A stretch of DNA of 64,000 bases from Sulfurimonas sp. (GTDB taxonomy: Bacteria > Campylobacterota > Campylobacteria > Campylobacterales > Sulfurimonadaceae), in assembly GCA_021648285.1 (NCBI GenBank), contig JAKITC010000007.1, positions 1 to 64,000 of the forward strand, written 5' to 3'. Positions 1 through 8,723 of the stretch are shown here, in pieces (within the stretch, counting starts at the first letter, position 1; each line of letters begins with the position of its first letter). The notes beneath the pieces are model-generated. The model saw nothing but the letters and a program-made list of their open reading frames with translations. It searched no databases and was not told the origin of the DNA. Made by a program: the position numbers and the translations under genes.

Positions 1-126
1 CTCATAAGATTGTGAGTTAAATTGAAGAGCCGTATGAGGGAAATCTTCAAGTACGGTTCTGTGAGGGGCATTCTGCATCTCCGAAATAAATTAAATTTAA
101 AGGAGGGGTAGCGATGTCTACTCTAC
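1..126 (+). mobile_element. 3' end of a group II intron (domains V and VI)
   Basis: Positions 27-59 fold as a typical group II intron domain V. Eight base pairs join 27-34 to 52-59, then comes a short bulge and an upper stem capped by a GAAA-type loop near 40-43. The AGC catalytic triad lies at 28-30. Positions 103-126 form a domain VI-like hairpin, with A120 as a candidate branch-point adenosine seven positions from a terminal AC at 125-126. Domains I-IV, and any maturase, lie left of the window. The exact 3' splice site is inferred from the ending, not proven. Confidence 0.8.
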
Positions 127-236
127 AGCCCAAACAAGAGCGAAAATAAATAATACTATAATAAATATGATAAAATATCATATAAAGATTAAAAGAGCTG
201 TTATTAAAGTATTTAAAGGAGCATTGTTATAATATT

Positions 237-1391
237 ATGGAAAAAATACAAATTAATCCAAGTCGTTTACAATGGTGCTGTAACACATTAGATATTGATA
301 TTGACTACCTATCCATACATATTAAAATTGCTAAACAAACACTTGAACAAGCGATGCAGAACCAAGCTGTTTTGAGTGTTAAACAATTAGAAAAAATAGC
401 CAATTTCTTTAAGCGCAATTTATTATTTTTTATAGACCCTTCTGAGATTCAAGAAAATAAAATTTACTCTATTCAATTTCGCACTATCAATAATCAAGAA
501 CCAATACATTCCCCTAAGTTAAGAGCATTTATAGAGCGTATTGAAAAGCAAAGACAAGTTTATCTTGACTTACTAGAAGATATAAATGAGCCTGTTAAAG
601 ATAGTTGGAAAAATAAACTTGAATTTAATACAAATGATATAAAACTAATTAGTGCAAATATTCGTCAATGGCTAAACCTACCTATAAATTATAAATTTGA
701 CGATGTGCGTCAAGCAGTAGAAAGCAAAGGCATTATGGTTTTTATATCTAATGGCTATAACGGTAAGTGGCAAATTGAAAAAAATGAGCATGTGCGTGGG
801 TTTTCCCTTTTCTATGATATATTACCGATTATTGTAATTCGAAAACAAGTAAGTGTTGGAGCACAAGCATTTACATTGATGCATGAACTGGCTCACTTAT
901 TATTACACAAAGAAAGTGCTATAGATAACGAAGAAAATTTTTATAGTTATCAAGGAAAAGAAAAAGAAGCAAATGAATTTGCTGGTAATTTACTAATCCC
1001 TGATAATTTTTTAAATCAAATAGATGTGTGCACTCTCATCAATTTAGATATAACCCAATATGATGAATATCTTAAAAAGTTTAAGCAAAGTTGGTGTGTA
1101 AGTGGTGAGGCGATACTCGTAAGGCTATTAATAAATAATAAAATATCTAATAAATATTATCAAAGTTATAAAAATTATAAAAAAGACCAACTTGAAAAGA
1201 TGAAAAAAGTTCAAACTGGACCTATACCTAGAAGTTATCGATACAGGGAACCTATAAAAATGTTTGGAAAACCTTTTGTATATGCTGTATTTGATGCTTT
1301 CCATAACAAAAATATAACTTTGTCTAAGGCTAGTACATATTTAGATAACTTAAAAATTAGTGATATACGAAAGTTGGAGAAATATGTATAA
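237..1391 (+). CDS. ImmA/IrrE-family metallopeptidase with N-terminal Xre-like helix-turn-helix (probable antitoxin)
   Basis: The first ~70 residues resemble an Xre-type DNA-binding domain. A zinc peptidase motif HELAH (H216, E217, H220) sits in the C-terminal half, the layout of COG2856 ImmA/IrrE proteins. Such proteins cleave repressors or act as antitoxins in two-gene modules. The stop overlaps the start of the downstream DUF4411 gene by 8 nt, so the two are translationally coupled. An AAGGAG at about 217-222 is the only ribosome site and lies rather far from the ATG. At 384 aa it is a usual full-length HTH-ImmA protein. Antitoxin function is inferred from family and pairing. Confidence 0.8.
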   Translation: MEKIQINPSRLQWCCNTLDIDIDYLSIHIKIAKQTLEQAMQNQAVLSVKQLEKIANFFKRNLLFFIDPSEIQENKIYSIQFRTINNQEPIHSPKLRAFIERIEKQRQVYLDLLEDINEPVKDSWKNKLEFNTNDIKLISANIRQWLNLPINYKFDDVRQAVESKGIMVFISNGYNGKWQIEKNEHVRGFSLFYDILPIIVIRKQVSVGAQAFTLMHELAHLLLHKESAIDNEENFYSYQGKEKEANEFAGNLLIPDNFLNQIDVCTLINLDITQYDEYLKKFKQSWCVSGEAILVRLLINNKISNKYYQSYKNYKKDQLEKMKKVQTGPIPRSYRYREPIKMFGKPFVYAVFDAFHNKNITLSKASTYLDNLKISDIRKLEKYV

Positions 1392-1854
1392 TTTTGATGC
1401 ATCTTCAATGATTCACGCATGGGATAATTATCCAATTGACAATCCACATTTCAATTCTTTATGGGACTGGTTTTGCGAACAGATTAAACAAAAAGAATTT
1501 GTATTTTCAGAAATTGCATTTGATGAGATTAGTCATAAAATCCCAGAATGTGGGGAATGGCTTAAAAATAATAAAGTAGAAATTTATCCATTATCAGCAG
1601 ATGCTATACTTCAAGCACAATCTATAAAAATATTACTAGAAATAGAAGAAGAAGTATATACCAAAGGGGTAGGTGAAAACGATTTATTTATAATTTCTAT
1701 TGCAAAAATATATAATTCAATTTTAATTACCGAAGAATCTCGGCAGTTATCGCTACCTGCAAAAAAATCTAATTATAAGATTCCAGCTGTTTGTGAACTA
1801 GATGAAGTTAATGTTAATTGTAAAAGTTTTATTGACCTTTTAAAAGAAATATAA
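1384..1854 (+). CDS. DUF4411 family PIN-like protein (probable toxin)
   Basis: A 156-aa protein beginning MYNFDASSMIHAW, typical of DUF4411 proteins, a PIN-domain relative. PIN ribonucleases use clustered acidic residues; an early Asp (D4) and several later Asp/Glu fit this. The start at 1384 was chosen over an in-frame codon at 1360 because it matches the family N-terminus and gives the tight 8-nt overlap with the ImmA-type gene. DUF4411 next to an HTH-ImmA gene is a recurring predicted toxin-antitoxin arrangement. Nuclease activity is inferred, not visible. Confidence 0.7.
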   Translation: MYNFDASSMIHAWDNYPIDNPHFNSLWDWFCEQIKQKEFVFSEIAFDEISHKIPECGEWLKNNKVEIYPLSADAILQAQSIKILLEIEEEVYTKGVGENDLFIISIAKIYNSILITEESRQLSLPAKKSNYKIPAVCELDEVNVNCKSFIDLLKEI

Positions 1855-1881
1855 TTAATTCCCTTAAACTGGAGAACTGAC

Positions 1882-4197
1882 ATGAATGAAGCAGAAACAA
1901 GAGCTGAACTTATAGACCCTAAACTCCGTGAATGTGGTTGGGGTGTTGTAGAAGATTCTAAGATTCTTCGTGAAAGAGATGTTTGTCGCATAACTGATGG
2001 TCGTATTCAAGTTGGTGGTGGTCGAACTAAAGCTCTTATAGCTGATTATATATTGGTTTATAAGGGTGTAAAACTCGCTGTTGTTGAAGCAAAATCTGAG
2101 AAAATAGATGTTGCAGAGGGAGTAGCACAGGCTAAACTTTACGCACAAAAACTTTCACTTGATACAACTTACTCAACTAACGGTAAAGAGATATATAGCA
2201 TCTGTATGAAAACAGGTAAAGAGGGTTTAGTTTCAAGTTATCTAAGTCCTGATGAACTTTGGAAAAAAACTTATAGTGAGCAAAATGAATGGCGTGATAA
2301 ATTTTCATCTGTACCTTATGAAAGCAAGAGTGGAACATGGCAACCTCGTTACTACCAAGAGATAGCAGTTAAAAATGCTCTGGAGGCAGTTGCACAAAAT
2401 AAAAACCGCATACTTCTTACTCTAGCAACAGGGACAGGTAAAACAGCCATAGCCTTTCAAATAGCATGGAAACTTTTTCACACAAGATGGAATCTAAAAA
2501 GAGACGCTAAAAGAAGACCACGCATACTTTTTTTAGCAGATAGAAATATATTAGCAGACCAAGCCTTTTCATCATTTATGGCATTTCCTGAAGATGCAAT
2601 GGTTCGCATAAAACCTAAAGAGATAAAAAAGAGCGGTAAAATTCCAACAAATGGAAGTATATTTTTTACTATCTTTCAGTCTTTTATGAGTGGCGATAAA
2701 AATGAGCCTTATTTTGGACAATACCCTAAAGACTACTTTGATTTTATCATCATAGATGAGTGTCATAGAGGTGGGGCAAATGATGAGGGAAATTGGCGGT
2801 CAATTTTAGAGTATTTTTCCCCTGCTGTTCAACTTGGACTTACTGCAACACCAAAAAGAAAAAATAATGTAGATACTTATGACTACTTTGGTAAACCTGT
2901 ATATATCTACTCGCTAAAAGATGGCATAAATGATGGTTTTTTAACACCTTTTAAAGTAAAACGAATCAAAACAACTCTTGATGACTACATCTACACTAGT
3001 GATGATAACATTATAGAAGGCGAGATAGAAGAAGGGAAACTCTACAAAGAAGAAGACTTCAACAAAATCATTGAGATAAAAGCAAGAGAAGCAAAGAGAG
3101 TTAAAATCTTTATGGACGCGGCAAATGAAAACGATAAAACTATCATCTTTTGTGCTACGCAAGTCCATGCAGCAGCTGTTCGTGACTTGGTAAACCAGTA
3201 TAAAAAAACTACTAAAGACCCTAACTACTGCGTAAGAGTTACTGCAAATGATGGCGAAATCGGCGAGCAGTTTCTACGAGAGTTTCAAGACAATGAGAAA
3301 CTTATTCCAACTGTTTTAACAACATCTCAAAAACTCTCAACTGGTGTAGATGCTAGAAACATTCGCAATATTGTTCTTATGCGACCAGTAAATCAAATAA
3401 TAGAATTTAAACAAATTGTGGGTCGTGGCACTCGTCTTTTTGATGGCAAAGAGTTTTTTACTATCTATGATTTTGTAGATGCTTATCAAAGATTTTCAGA
3501 TCCTGAATGGGATGGAGAACCATTGGAACCAGAGCCAATTGAAAAACCAAAAGAGCCAAAAGTTCCGAGTGAACCAAAAGAGCCTAGAGAAACAAACCCA
3601 AAACCTAAAAAAATCAAAATAAAACTACGAGATGGAAAAGAACGAGAGATACAACATATGACGTCTACTTCTTTTTGGAATGCTGATGGAAAACCAATAT
3701 CTAGCGAAGAATTTTTACAAAATTTATTTGGTGAATTACCTAAGTTTTTTAAGAGTGAGGAGGAGTTAAGAACTATTTGGAGCCATCCTCTAACTCGAAA
3801 AATACTACTGGGAAAACTTGACGATGCAGGATTTGGAAGAGAAGAACTAAACACTCTAAAAAAACTTATAGATGCAGAACAAAGTGATTTGTTTGATGTT
3901 TTAGAGTATGTCTTTAATAGCGACGTAAAACCAATAACAAGAGAGGCAAGAGTTGAATCAGCCAAAAAAACTATTTTTGCACTGCTAAACGATAAACAAA
4001 AAGAATTTATAGAATTTGTCTTAAGTAAATATATTGAGACAGGAGTAGAAGAACTTGAACAAGAGAAACTTCCACTACTTCTAACAAACAAGTATCAATC
4101 CCTCGAAGACGCCAGAGAAGTACTGGGCGATGTTACAAATATAAGTTCGCTGTTTATAGAATTTCAGAAATATCTGTATCTGCGAAAAGTGGCGTAA
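1882..4197 (+). CDS. hsdR: Type I restriction enzyme R subunit (EcoEI-like HsdR)
   Basis: A 771-aa protein with an N-terminal PD-(D/E)xK nuclease domain (D55, E69, K71 in the IADYILVY...VVEAKS region). It has a superfamily 2 helicase core with Walker A TGTGKTA near residue 185 and DECH near 291-294, then LGLTATPKR and a QIVGRGTR motif VI. A proline/glutamate/lysine-rich linker precedes an EcoEI-type C-terminal domain. It translocates DNA and cuts it when joined to HsdM and HsdS. No hsdM or hsdS lies in the window; they may be left of the intron. The gene looks intact. The next gene begins only 9 nt after its stop. Confidence 0.88.
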   Translation: MNEAETRAELIDPKLRECGWGVVEDSKILRERDVCRITDGRIQVGGGRTKALIADYILVYKGVKLAVVEAKSEKIDVAEGVAQAKLYAQKLSLDTTYSTNGKEIYSICMKTGKEGLVSSYLSPDELWKKTYSEQNEWRDKFSSVPYESKSGTWQPRYYQEIAVKNALEAVAQNKNRILLTLATGTGKTAIAFQIAWKLFHTRWNLKRDAKRRPRILFLADRNILADQAFSSFMAFPEDAMVRIKPKEIKKSGKIPTNGSIFFTIFQSFMSGDKNEPYFGQYPKDYFDFIIIDECHRGGANDEGNWRSILEYFSPAVQLGLTATPKRKNNVDTYDYFGKPVYIYSLKDGINDGFLTPFKVKRIKTTLDDYIYTSDDNIIEGEIEEGKLYKEEDFNKIIEIKAREAKRVKIFMDAANENDKTIIFCATQVHAAAVRDLVNQYKKTTKDPNYCVRVTANDGEIGEQFLREFQDNEKLIPTVLTTSQKLSTGVDARNIRNIVLMRPVNQIIEFKQIVGRGTRLFDGKEFFTIYDFVDAYQRFSDPEWDGEPLEPEPIEKPKEPKVPSEPKEPRETNPKPKKIKIKLRDGKEREIQHMTSTSFWNADGKPISSEEFLQNLFGELPKFFKSEEELRTIWSHPLTRKILLGKLDDAGFGREELNTLKKLIDAEQSDLFDVLEYVFNSDVKPITREARVESAKKTIFALLNDKQKEFIEFVLSKYIETGVEELEQEKLPLLLTNKYQSLEDAREVLGDVTNISSLFIEFQKYLYLRKVA

Positions 4198-4205
4198 ATA
4201 TATAA

Positions 4206-4931
4206 ATGATTGAGTTAAAAAACCTTACATGCAGATATGATGAAAAACCGATTTTACAAGATATAAACATAAAAATCACAGATCATCTGAGTATTCTTGG
4301 AGCAAACGGTTCGGGTAAAAGTACACTGGCAAAAGCAATATGCAATCTCATAGATTTTGATGGTGAGATAGAGATAGAATCAAAAAACATCAAAGAGCTC
4401 TCACTTTTGGATAAAGCAAAAAGCATCTCTTATATTCCTGCAAAGCTGGAAGTTTATGACATCTACATCACAGTAGAAGAGTTTGTTTTACTTGGAAGAT
4501 TTCCATACAAAAAAAGCTTTTTTGAGTACTCGCTAAAAGACAAAAAAATCGCAAAACAGACTTTAGAGTTTTTAAAAATAGAGCATCTAAAAGAGCATAC
4601 CGTCAGCTCACTTAGCTCAGGTGAACAGCAACTGACTCTTATAGCTCAGGCACTAACTCAGCAGAGTAAAATCATCATCTTTGATGAGCCGACTGCAAAT
4701 CTTGACCCACATAACTCTAAAATAATTGCCGAGCATATTAAAGGTCTCAAAGACTACCATCAAATCATACTTATTACTCACGATTTAAATCTTGCTTCTT
4801 ACATCAAAAGCCCGGTAGTCTTTATAAAAGAGGCAGGAGCAAAACTCTACGAGGATGACTTTTTTAACAACAGCACCTTAGAAGAACTTTACGGGGTAAA
4901 ATTTGAGTCATTGGCAGTTAAATATGAGTAA
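4206..4931 (+). CDS. btuD: ABC transporter ATPase, cobalamin/iron-chelate type
   Basis: A 241-aa ABC ATPase with Walker A GANGSGKST at 32-40, signature LSSGEQ at 136-141 and Walker B IIIFDEP at 156-162. It powers inner-membrane import together with the FecCD-type permease that follows, and the two overlap by 8 nt. Sequence alone does not separate BtuD from siderophore ATPases (FecE/FhuC). The B12 operon context favours corrinoid import, but no substrate-binding protein (BtuF) is present here. Its start lies 9 nt after hsdR, so any original leader or riboswitch seems to be missing. Confidence 0.8.
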   Translation: MIELKNLTCRYDEKPILQDINIKITDHLSILGANGSGKSTLAKAICNLIDFDGEIEIESKNIKELSLLDKAKSISYIPAKLEVYDIYITVEEFVLLGRFPYKKSFFEYSLKDKKIAKQTLEFLKIEHLKEHTVSSLSSGEQQLTLIAQALTQQSKIIIFDEPTANLDPHNSKIIAEHIKGLKDYHQIILITHDLNLASYIKSPVVFIKEAGAKLYEDDFFNNSTLEELYGVKFESLAVKYE

Positions 4932-5886
4932 ACTTATCATCTGGGTACTGCTTTTTGCCGTCTTAATACTTTCACCTTTTATGGGTGCAGTCTCTCTACA
5001 TGTAGAAGATATATTTAATCCAAATCATCTAAGTTCAACTATCTTTTTTGACCTGCGCGTGCCAAGAGTCCTGTTTGCATTTTTTGCAGGGATAATCCTC
5101 TCTTTAAGTGGTCTGCTCTTTCAAACTTTGTTTCGTAATGCTCTGATGACTCCTTATACTCTTGGAATATCAAGCGGTGCGGTTTTAGGTGCCGGAATCG
5201 CCATAAAACTCGGTCTTGGAAGTCTACTCTTTGGTATAGCTGCCATAAGTATTTTCGGCTTTTTTGGGGCAATGATAACCGTATTTTTACTTATCTATCT
5301 CTCACAGTTTTTAAGAAATTCTCAACAGGAATCTCTTCTGCTTTTAGGGATTGCGCTTTCACTTTTTTATACCTCGTGTCTGATGATTATCTTCTATCTC
5401 GGCGACACTATGCAAAATGATATGCTTATCCGTTTTACTATGGGTTCACTCTCTATTATAGGCTGGCAAAATCCTATTGCTCTTGGAATTATCGCTTTTT
5501 TACTGCTTATAACCATCTACATGTACAGATTTGAACTTCAGCTTTTAAATATCTCTGATGAGAGCGCATCTCTTAAAGGAGTTAATACAAAAAAGATTAC
5601 ACTGCTGCTTCTGATAGTTTCCTCTTTTGGGATTGGAACACTTGTCAGCATTAGCGGACCCATCGGTTTTATTGGTCTTATAGTGCCTCATATAGTTTCA
5701 AAAATATACCCAAGCACATTAAACAAACGCATTATAAAAACAGCTCTTTTTGGTGGACTTTTTTTAGTACTTTGCGACACTGTAACAAGAGGCTTACAGA
5801 CTCAAAGTGAACTTCCTATCGGTATAGTTACAGCACTTATCGGTGGTCCATTTTTTATATATTTGATTATCAATAGGAGCAAATAA
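4924..5886 (+). CDS. btuC: FecCD/BtuC-family ABC transporter permease
   Basis: A very hydrophobic 320-aa protein with about 9-10 membrane segments. It carries family motifs such as DLRVPRVLFAFFAG near the N-terminus and GPIGFIGLIVPHI in the C-terminal third, the coupling region that contacts the ATPase. It forms the membrane channel of a vitamin B12 or ferric-siderophore importer. ATG 4924 was preferred to an in-frame 4903 start because it overlaps the ATPase stop in the ATGAGTAA pattern used elsewhere in this operon. The next gene starts at its last base. Confidence 0.82.
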   Translation: MSKLIIWVLLFAVLILSPFMGAVSLHVEDIFNPNHLSSTIFFDLRVPRVLFAFFAGIILSLSGLLFQTLFRNALMTPYTLGISSGAVLGAGIAIKLGLGSLLFGIAAISIFGFFGAMITVFLLIYLSQFLRNSQQESLLLLGIALSLFYTSCLMIIFYLGDTMQNDMLIRFTMGSLSIIGWQNPIALGIIAFLLLITIYMYRFELQLLNISDESASLKGVNTKKITLLLLIVSSFGIGTLVSISGPIGFIGLIVPHIVSKIYPSTLNKRIIKTALFGGLFLVLCDTVTRGLQTQSELPIGIVTALIGGPFFIYLIINRSK

Positions 5887-6314
5887 TGAGTTATAAAACC
5901 TGGTTTGGTAACCATGCCGACAAACACAAAAAAATCGTAGACAAACTTGTAGCAAAGAGATATACAAAAGAGCAAATCATCGACTACTTTGATTTTGACA
6001 ATATGGTAAAGATGGAAAACGATTTTTGCCCCCTGTACAAAGAGCCTGTAAAATGCCACGACATGGAATCTCTAAACTGCTACCTCTGTGCATGTCCGCA
6101 TTTTCGCTTTAATGATGAGGGTTTAGGAGCTTACAATGAACTCAAAATTTTAAGTACATGTGACATAAATAACGGTGAAAAAATTTCAAGTAAAGGTGTT
6201 ATACACCACAGTTGCTCAAAATGCACGGCACCCCACCATAAAGCATATATTAAAAAAACTTTCGATTTGGATTGGATAAAAATTATGAAAAAGTGTAGTG
6301 CAGATGAAGTTTAA
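5886..6314 (+). CDS. Cysteine-rich small protein in the B12 operon
   Basis: A 142-aa soluble protein with eight cysteines, including CYLCAC near 65-70 and CSKC near 111-114, and several histidines close by (HHSC, HHKAY), suggesting metal binding. It resembles the zinc-finger-like 'cysteine-rich small domain' proteins (COG2158), which often sit in cobalamin gene clusters; that assignment is from memory of the family. It overlaps bluB by 11 nt. No enzymatic function can be read from it; a metal or corrinoid handling role is only a guess from position. Confidence 0.6.
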   Translation: MSYKTWFGNHADKHKKIVDKLVAKRYTKEQIIDYFDFDNMVKMENDFCPLYKEPVKCHDMESLNCYLCACPHFRFNDEGLGAYNELKILSTCDINNGEKISSKGVIHHSCSKCTAPHHKAYIKKTFDLDWIKIMKKCSADEV

Positions 6315-6936
6315 CCAAGAGCAGATAAAGACTCTGCAAGATATTATATATGCAAGACGAGACGTAAGAGGAAACAATTTTTTAAGTAAAGAGATTCCAG
6401 CAGAGGATATCCAAAAGATTCTGCTTTGCGGTATTAATGCCCCATCCGTCGGTTACTCTCAGCCTTGGAAATTTGTTGTTATTGATGATGAAGATATTAA
6501 AAAAGAGATTCGCCAAAACTTTGATATTGAGAATGAAAAAGCAAAAAATATTTTTAAAGACAAAGAGATTTATAAAAACCTGAAACTCGAAGGCGTAAAA
6601 GAAGCACCAATAAATATAGCAGTGCTATATGAATATCCAAATGAACCGACTATAGGTATGACAAGTATGGAGAAAATGGGTGAGTACAGTGTTGTCTGTG
6701 CTGTGCAAAATATGTGGCTGATGGCAAGAGCTTTAAATATCGGTCTTGGATGGATAAGTATCTTGGATGAGAAAAAAGTGCTTAAAACTTTAAATGCCCC
6801 TAAAAACACTCAACTTATTGCATATCTGGCTCTTGGATATGTTGATAAATTTTACAAAGAACCTGAACTTAAAACTGTAAAATGGAAAGATGAAAAAACA
6901 CTCAAAGAGTGTATGGTTTCAAACAGATGGGAGTAA
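6304..6936 (+). CDS. bluB: 5,6-dimethylbenzimidazole synthase BluB
   Basis: A 210-aa nitroreductase-fold flavoprotein. The N-terminal YARRDVRG, the INAPSVGYSQPWKFV region and the C-terminal half, with GLGWISILDE and LALGYVD, are characteristic of BluB. BluB uses molecular oxygen to break down reduced FMN to 5,6-dimethylbenzimidazole, the lower ligand of B12. Start ATG 6304 was chosen over GTG 6298 for family fit. It overlaps neighbours by 11 and 10 nt. Its presence implies that the cell meets oxygen, as a microaerobe would, although the rest of the set is shared with anaerobic producers. Confidence 0.85.
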   Translation: MKFNQEQIKTLQDIIYARRDVRGNNFLSKEIPAEDIQKILLCGINAPSVGYSQPWKFVVIDDEDIKKEIRQNFDIENEKAKNIFKDKEIYKNLKLEGVKEAPINIAVLYEYPNEPTIGMTSMEKMGEYSVVCAVQNMWLMARALNIGLGWISILDEKKVLKTLNAPKNTQLIAYLALGYVDKFYKEPELKTVKWKDEKTLKECMVSNRWE

Positions 6937-7721
6937 AAACTGTAATCTCTATTGATGAGATAAACAAGATTTTTCCCTCATTTTACTTCATCAAACTCAC
7001 CCCTACAATATCTGGGATTATCGACACTACATATATAGCCCAAACCAAGACCAAAGAGTACATTTTAAAGAAGTATGAGAGAGATATTGGACATAAAATA
7101 CTCCAAGATGTAAGACTCCTAAATGAACTCAAATCAGCCGGACTGAATGTTCCTGTACGTATAGAGGAAAATAACGGCTGGTATATCTATGAAAAACTCC
7201 AAGGCGAACAGCCAAAAAATGTAAAGAGCTACCACATACAAGCCCTTGGTAGATTTTTAGCAAAGATGCACAAACAGACCTCTAAAACGAAATACGACTC
7301 AAACATAATCATAGAGGATGAGGTTACAGAGTCTCTAAAGTATGTAAAAGCCAACTTTTTCGGCTACTACAAAAGGTTTGAATTTCTTAAAAATTTTACT
7401 CTTGAAAATGACGGTCTGATTCACGGAGATATTTTTAAGGACAACACCATTTTTGACGGCAAAAAAATAGGTGTTATCGACTTTATAGACTCATCTTGCG
7501 GAACTTTTGCTTATGACGCAGCGGTTGCTCTTGTCGGCTTTGATGCAAAAATGCGTCACAAGTATTTTATAAATATATTTTTAAACAGTTATAATCAACA
7601 TGCACCTAAAAAACTCAAAAAAACAACTGTTATAAAAAAGATGAAATTTGCAGCCAATTTCTTCGCACTAAAAAGAGTAAATGAGTATAAAAACACTTCA
7701 AGAGCTAAAGAGTTACTATGA
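6927..7721 (+). CDS. APH/ThrB2-fold kinase, probable L-threonine (or serine) kinase for the B12 linker
   Basis: A 264-aa aminoglycoside phosphotransferase/homoserine kinase type II-like protein. The catalytic loop HGD (166-168) is followed by N173, and the metal-binding Asp lies in GVIDF (D185). It overlaps bluB by 10 nt and cobD by 4 nt. CobD needs L-threonine-O-3-phosphate, so a kinase in this place probably phosphorylates threonine (PduX/BluE role) or serine. Substrate is inferred from context; the fold also covers homoserine and choline kinases. Confidence 0.65.
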   Translation: MGVKTVISIDEINKIFPSFYFIKLTPTISGIIDTTYIAQTKTKEYILKKYERDIGHKILQDVRLLNELKSAGLNVPVRIEENNGWYIYEKLQGEQPKNVKSYHIQALGRFLAKMHKQTSKTKYDSNIIIEDEVTESLKYVKANFFGYYKRFEFLKNFTLENDGLIHGDIFKDNTIFDGKKIGVIDFIDSSCGTFAYDAAVALVGFDAKMRHKYFINIFLNSYNQHAPKKLKKTTVIKKMKFAANFFALKRVNEYKNTSRAKELL

Positions 7722-8716
7722 AACACGGTGCAAATATATATAAATATGCAAAAAAATCATCTTGCAAAACAGATGAGATTATAGATTTCTCATCAAACAT
7801 AAACAGCTACCATCCAAAAATCAAACTAACTCCTACAAATAATATGTTGGTCAAATATGCAGATAATAATTATACAAATTTAAAAAAAGCCATCTCAACA
7901 AAGTACCAAATAAAAAAGAGTCAAATCGCTCTTTATAATGGTGCGACCTCTGCAATTTTTGAGCTGTTTAGAACTCTAAAAGAGAAAAGAGTTTATCTCT
8001 ATGCACCTCTTTATGGCGAATATGAAAAAGCTGTGCCAAAAGATAAAAAAATCATTAAAATCAACCGTTTCAAAGATATACATGTAGAACCAAAAAAGAA
8101 CTCTATTGTAGTTTTTGTAAATCCGTCTACACCTGATGGTTCACACTATAATTTAGATAGATTATTTGCAATTTGGAAGAAACAAAACTGTACAATTATC
8201 CTTGACGAATCATTCATAGAGTTCCAAAAGCTAAAATCTTTGAGAAACCAAATTAATCATTATAAAAGATTGTATATTATCCAATCTTTTACCAAGTTTT
8301 ATAGCTGTGGCGGTGTGAGAATCGGTGCTATTTTTTCAAATAAATGCAATATTAAGGAACTAAAAACTCCTATGTGGAACCTTTCATCTTTTGATGTGGA
8401 ATTTTTGACTGAAAGACTTCAAAATAGAGCATTTGATAAGAAGAGTAGAAAGCTACATGTAAAGAATAAAAAAGAACTTCTAAAAATTTTAGAAAACTCC
8501 AAACTTTTTAGCAAAATATATAAGAGCAATTCAAATTTCTTTTTGGTAAAATCAAAAAAATCTGATAAAATTTTCAAACACTTACTAAAACATAAGATTT
8601 TAGTGAGAATTTGCGGAAGTTTTGACTTTTTGAGCAACGATTATCTTCGTTTTGCAGTCAAGGATTCACACTCAAACAAGTTACTACTAACAGCTTTTAA
8701 AGATATTAAATATTAA
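7718..8716 (+). CDS. cobD: Threonine-phosphate decarboxylase CobD (class I aminotransferase fold)
   Basis: A 332-aa PLP enzyme starting MKHGANIYKYAKK and carrying DFSSNINSYHP, hallmarks of CobD. The PLP lysine is K193 in QSFTKFYSCGGVRIG. It decarboxylates L-threonine phosphate to (R)-1-amino-2-propanol phosphate, which CbiB attaches to cobyric acid; some relatives act on serine phosphate to make norcobamides. It overlaps the kinase by 4 nt. Its natural next gene, cobQ, is now 4.5 kb away because of inserted cargo. HisC-like function is less likely given the neighbours. Confidence 0.8.
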   Translation: MKHGANIYKYAKKSSCKTDEIIDFSSNINSYHPKIKLTPTNNMLVKYADNNYTNLKKAISTKYQIKKSQIALYNGATSAIFELFRTLKEKRVYLYAPLYGEYEKAVPKDKKIIKINRFKDIHVEPKKNSIVVFVNPSTPDGSHYNLDRLFAIWKKQNCTIILDESFIEFQKLKSLRNQINHYKRLYIIQSFTKFYSCGGVRIGAIFSNKCNIKELKTPMWNLSSFDVEFLTERLQNRAFDKKSRKLHVKNKKELLKILENSKLFSKIYKSNSNFFLVKSKKSDKIFKHLLKHKILVRICGSFDFLSNDYLRFAVKDSHSNKLLLTAFKDIKY

Positions 8717-8723
8717 AAAATTA

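Noticed and set aside
3486-4091. Long open frame of 201 codons on the minus strand
   Set aside because: It is antisense to hsdR, with Ser/Phe-rich low-complexity composition typical of a shadow of a Lys/Glu-rich gene.
4100-4206. Cobalamin riboswitch before the B12 operon
   Set aside because: There are only 8 non-coding bases before btuD and no B12-box-like sequence.
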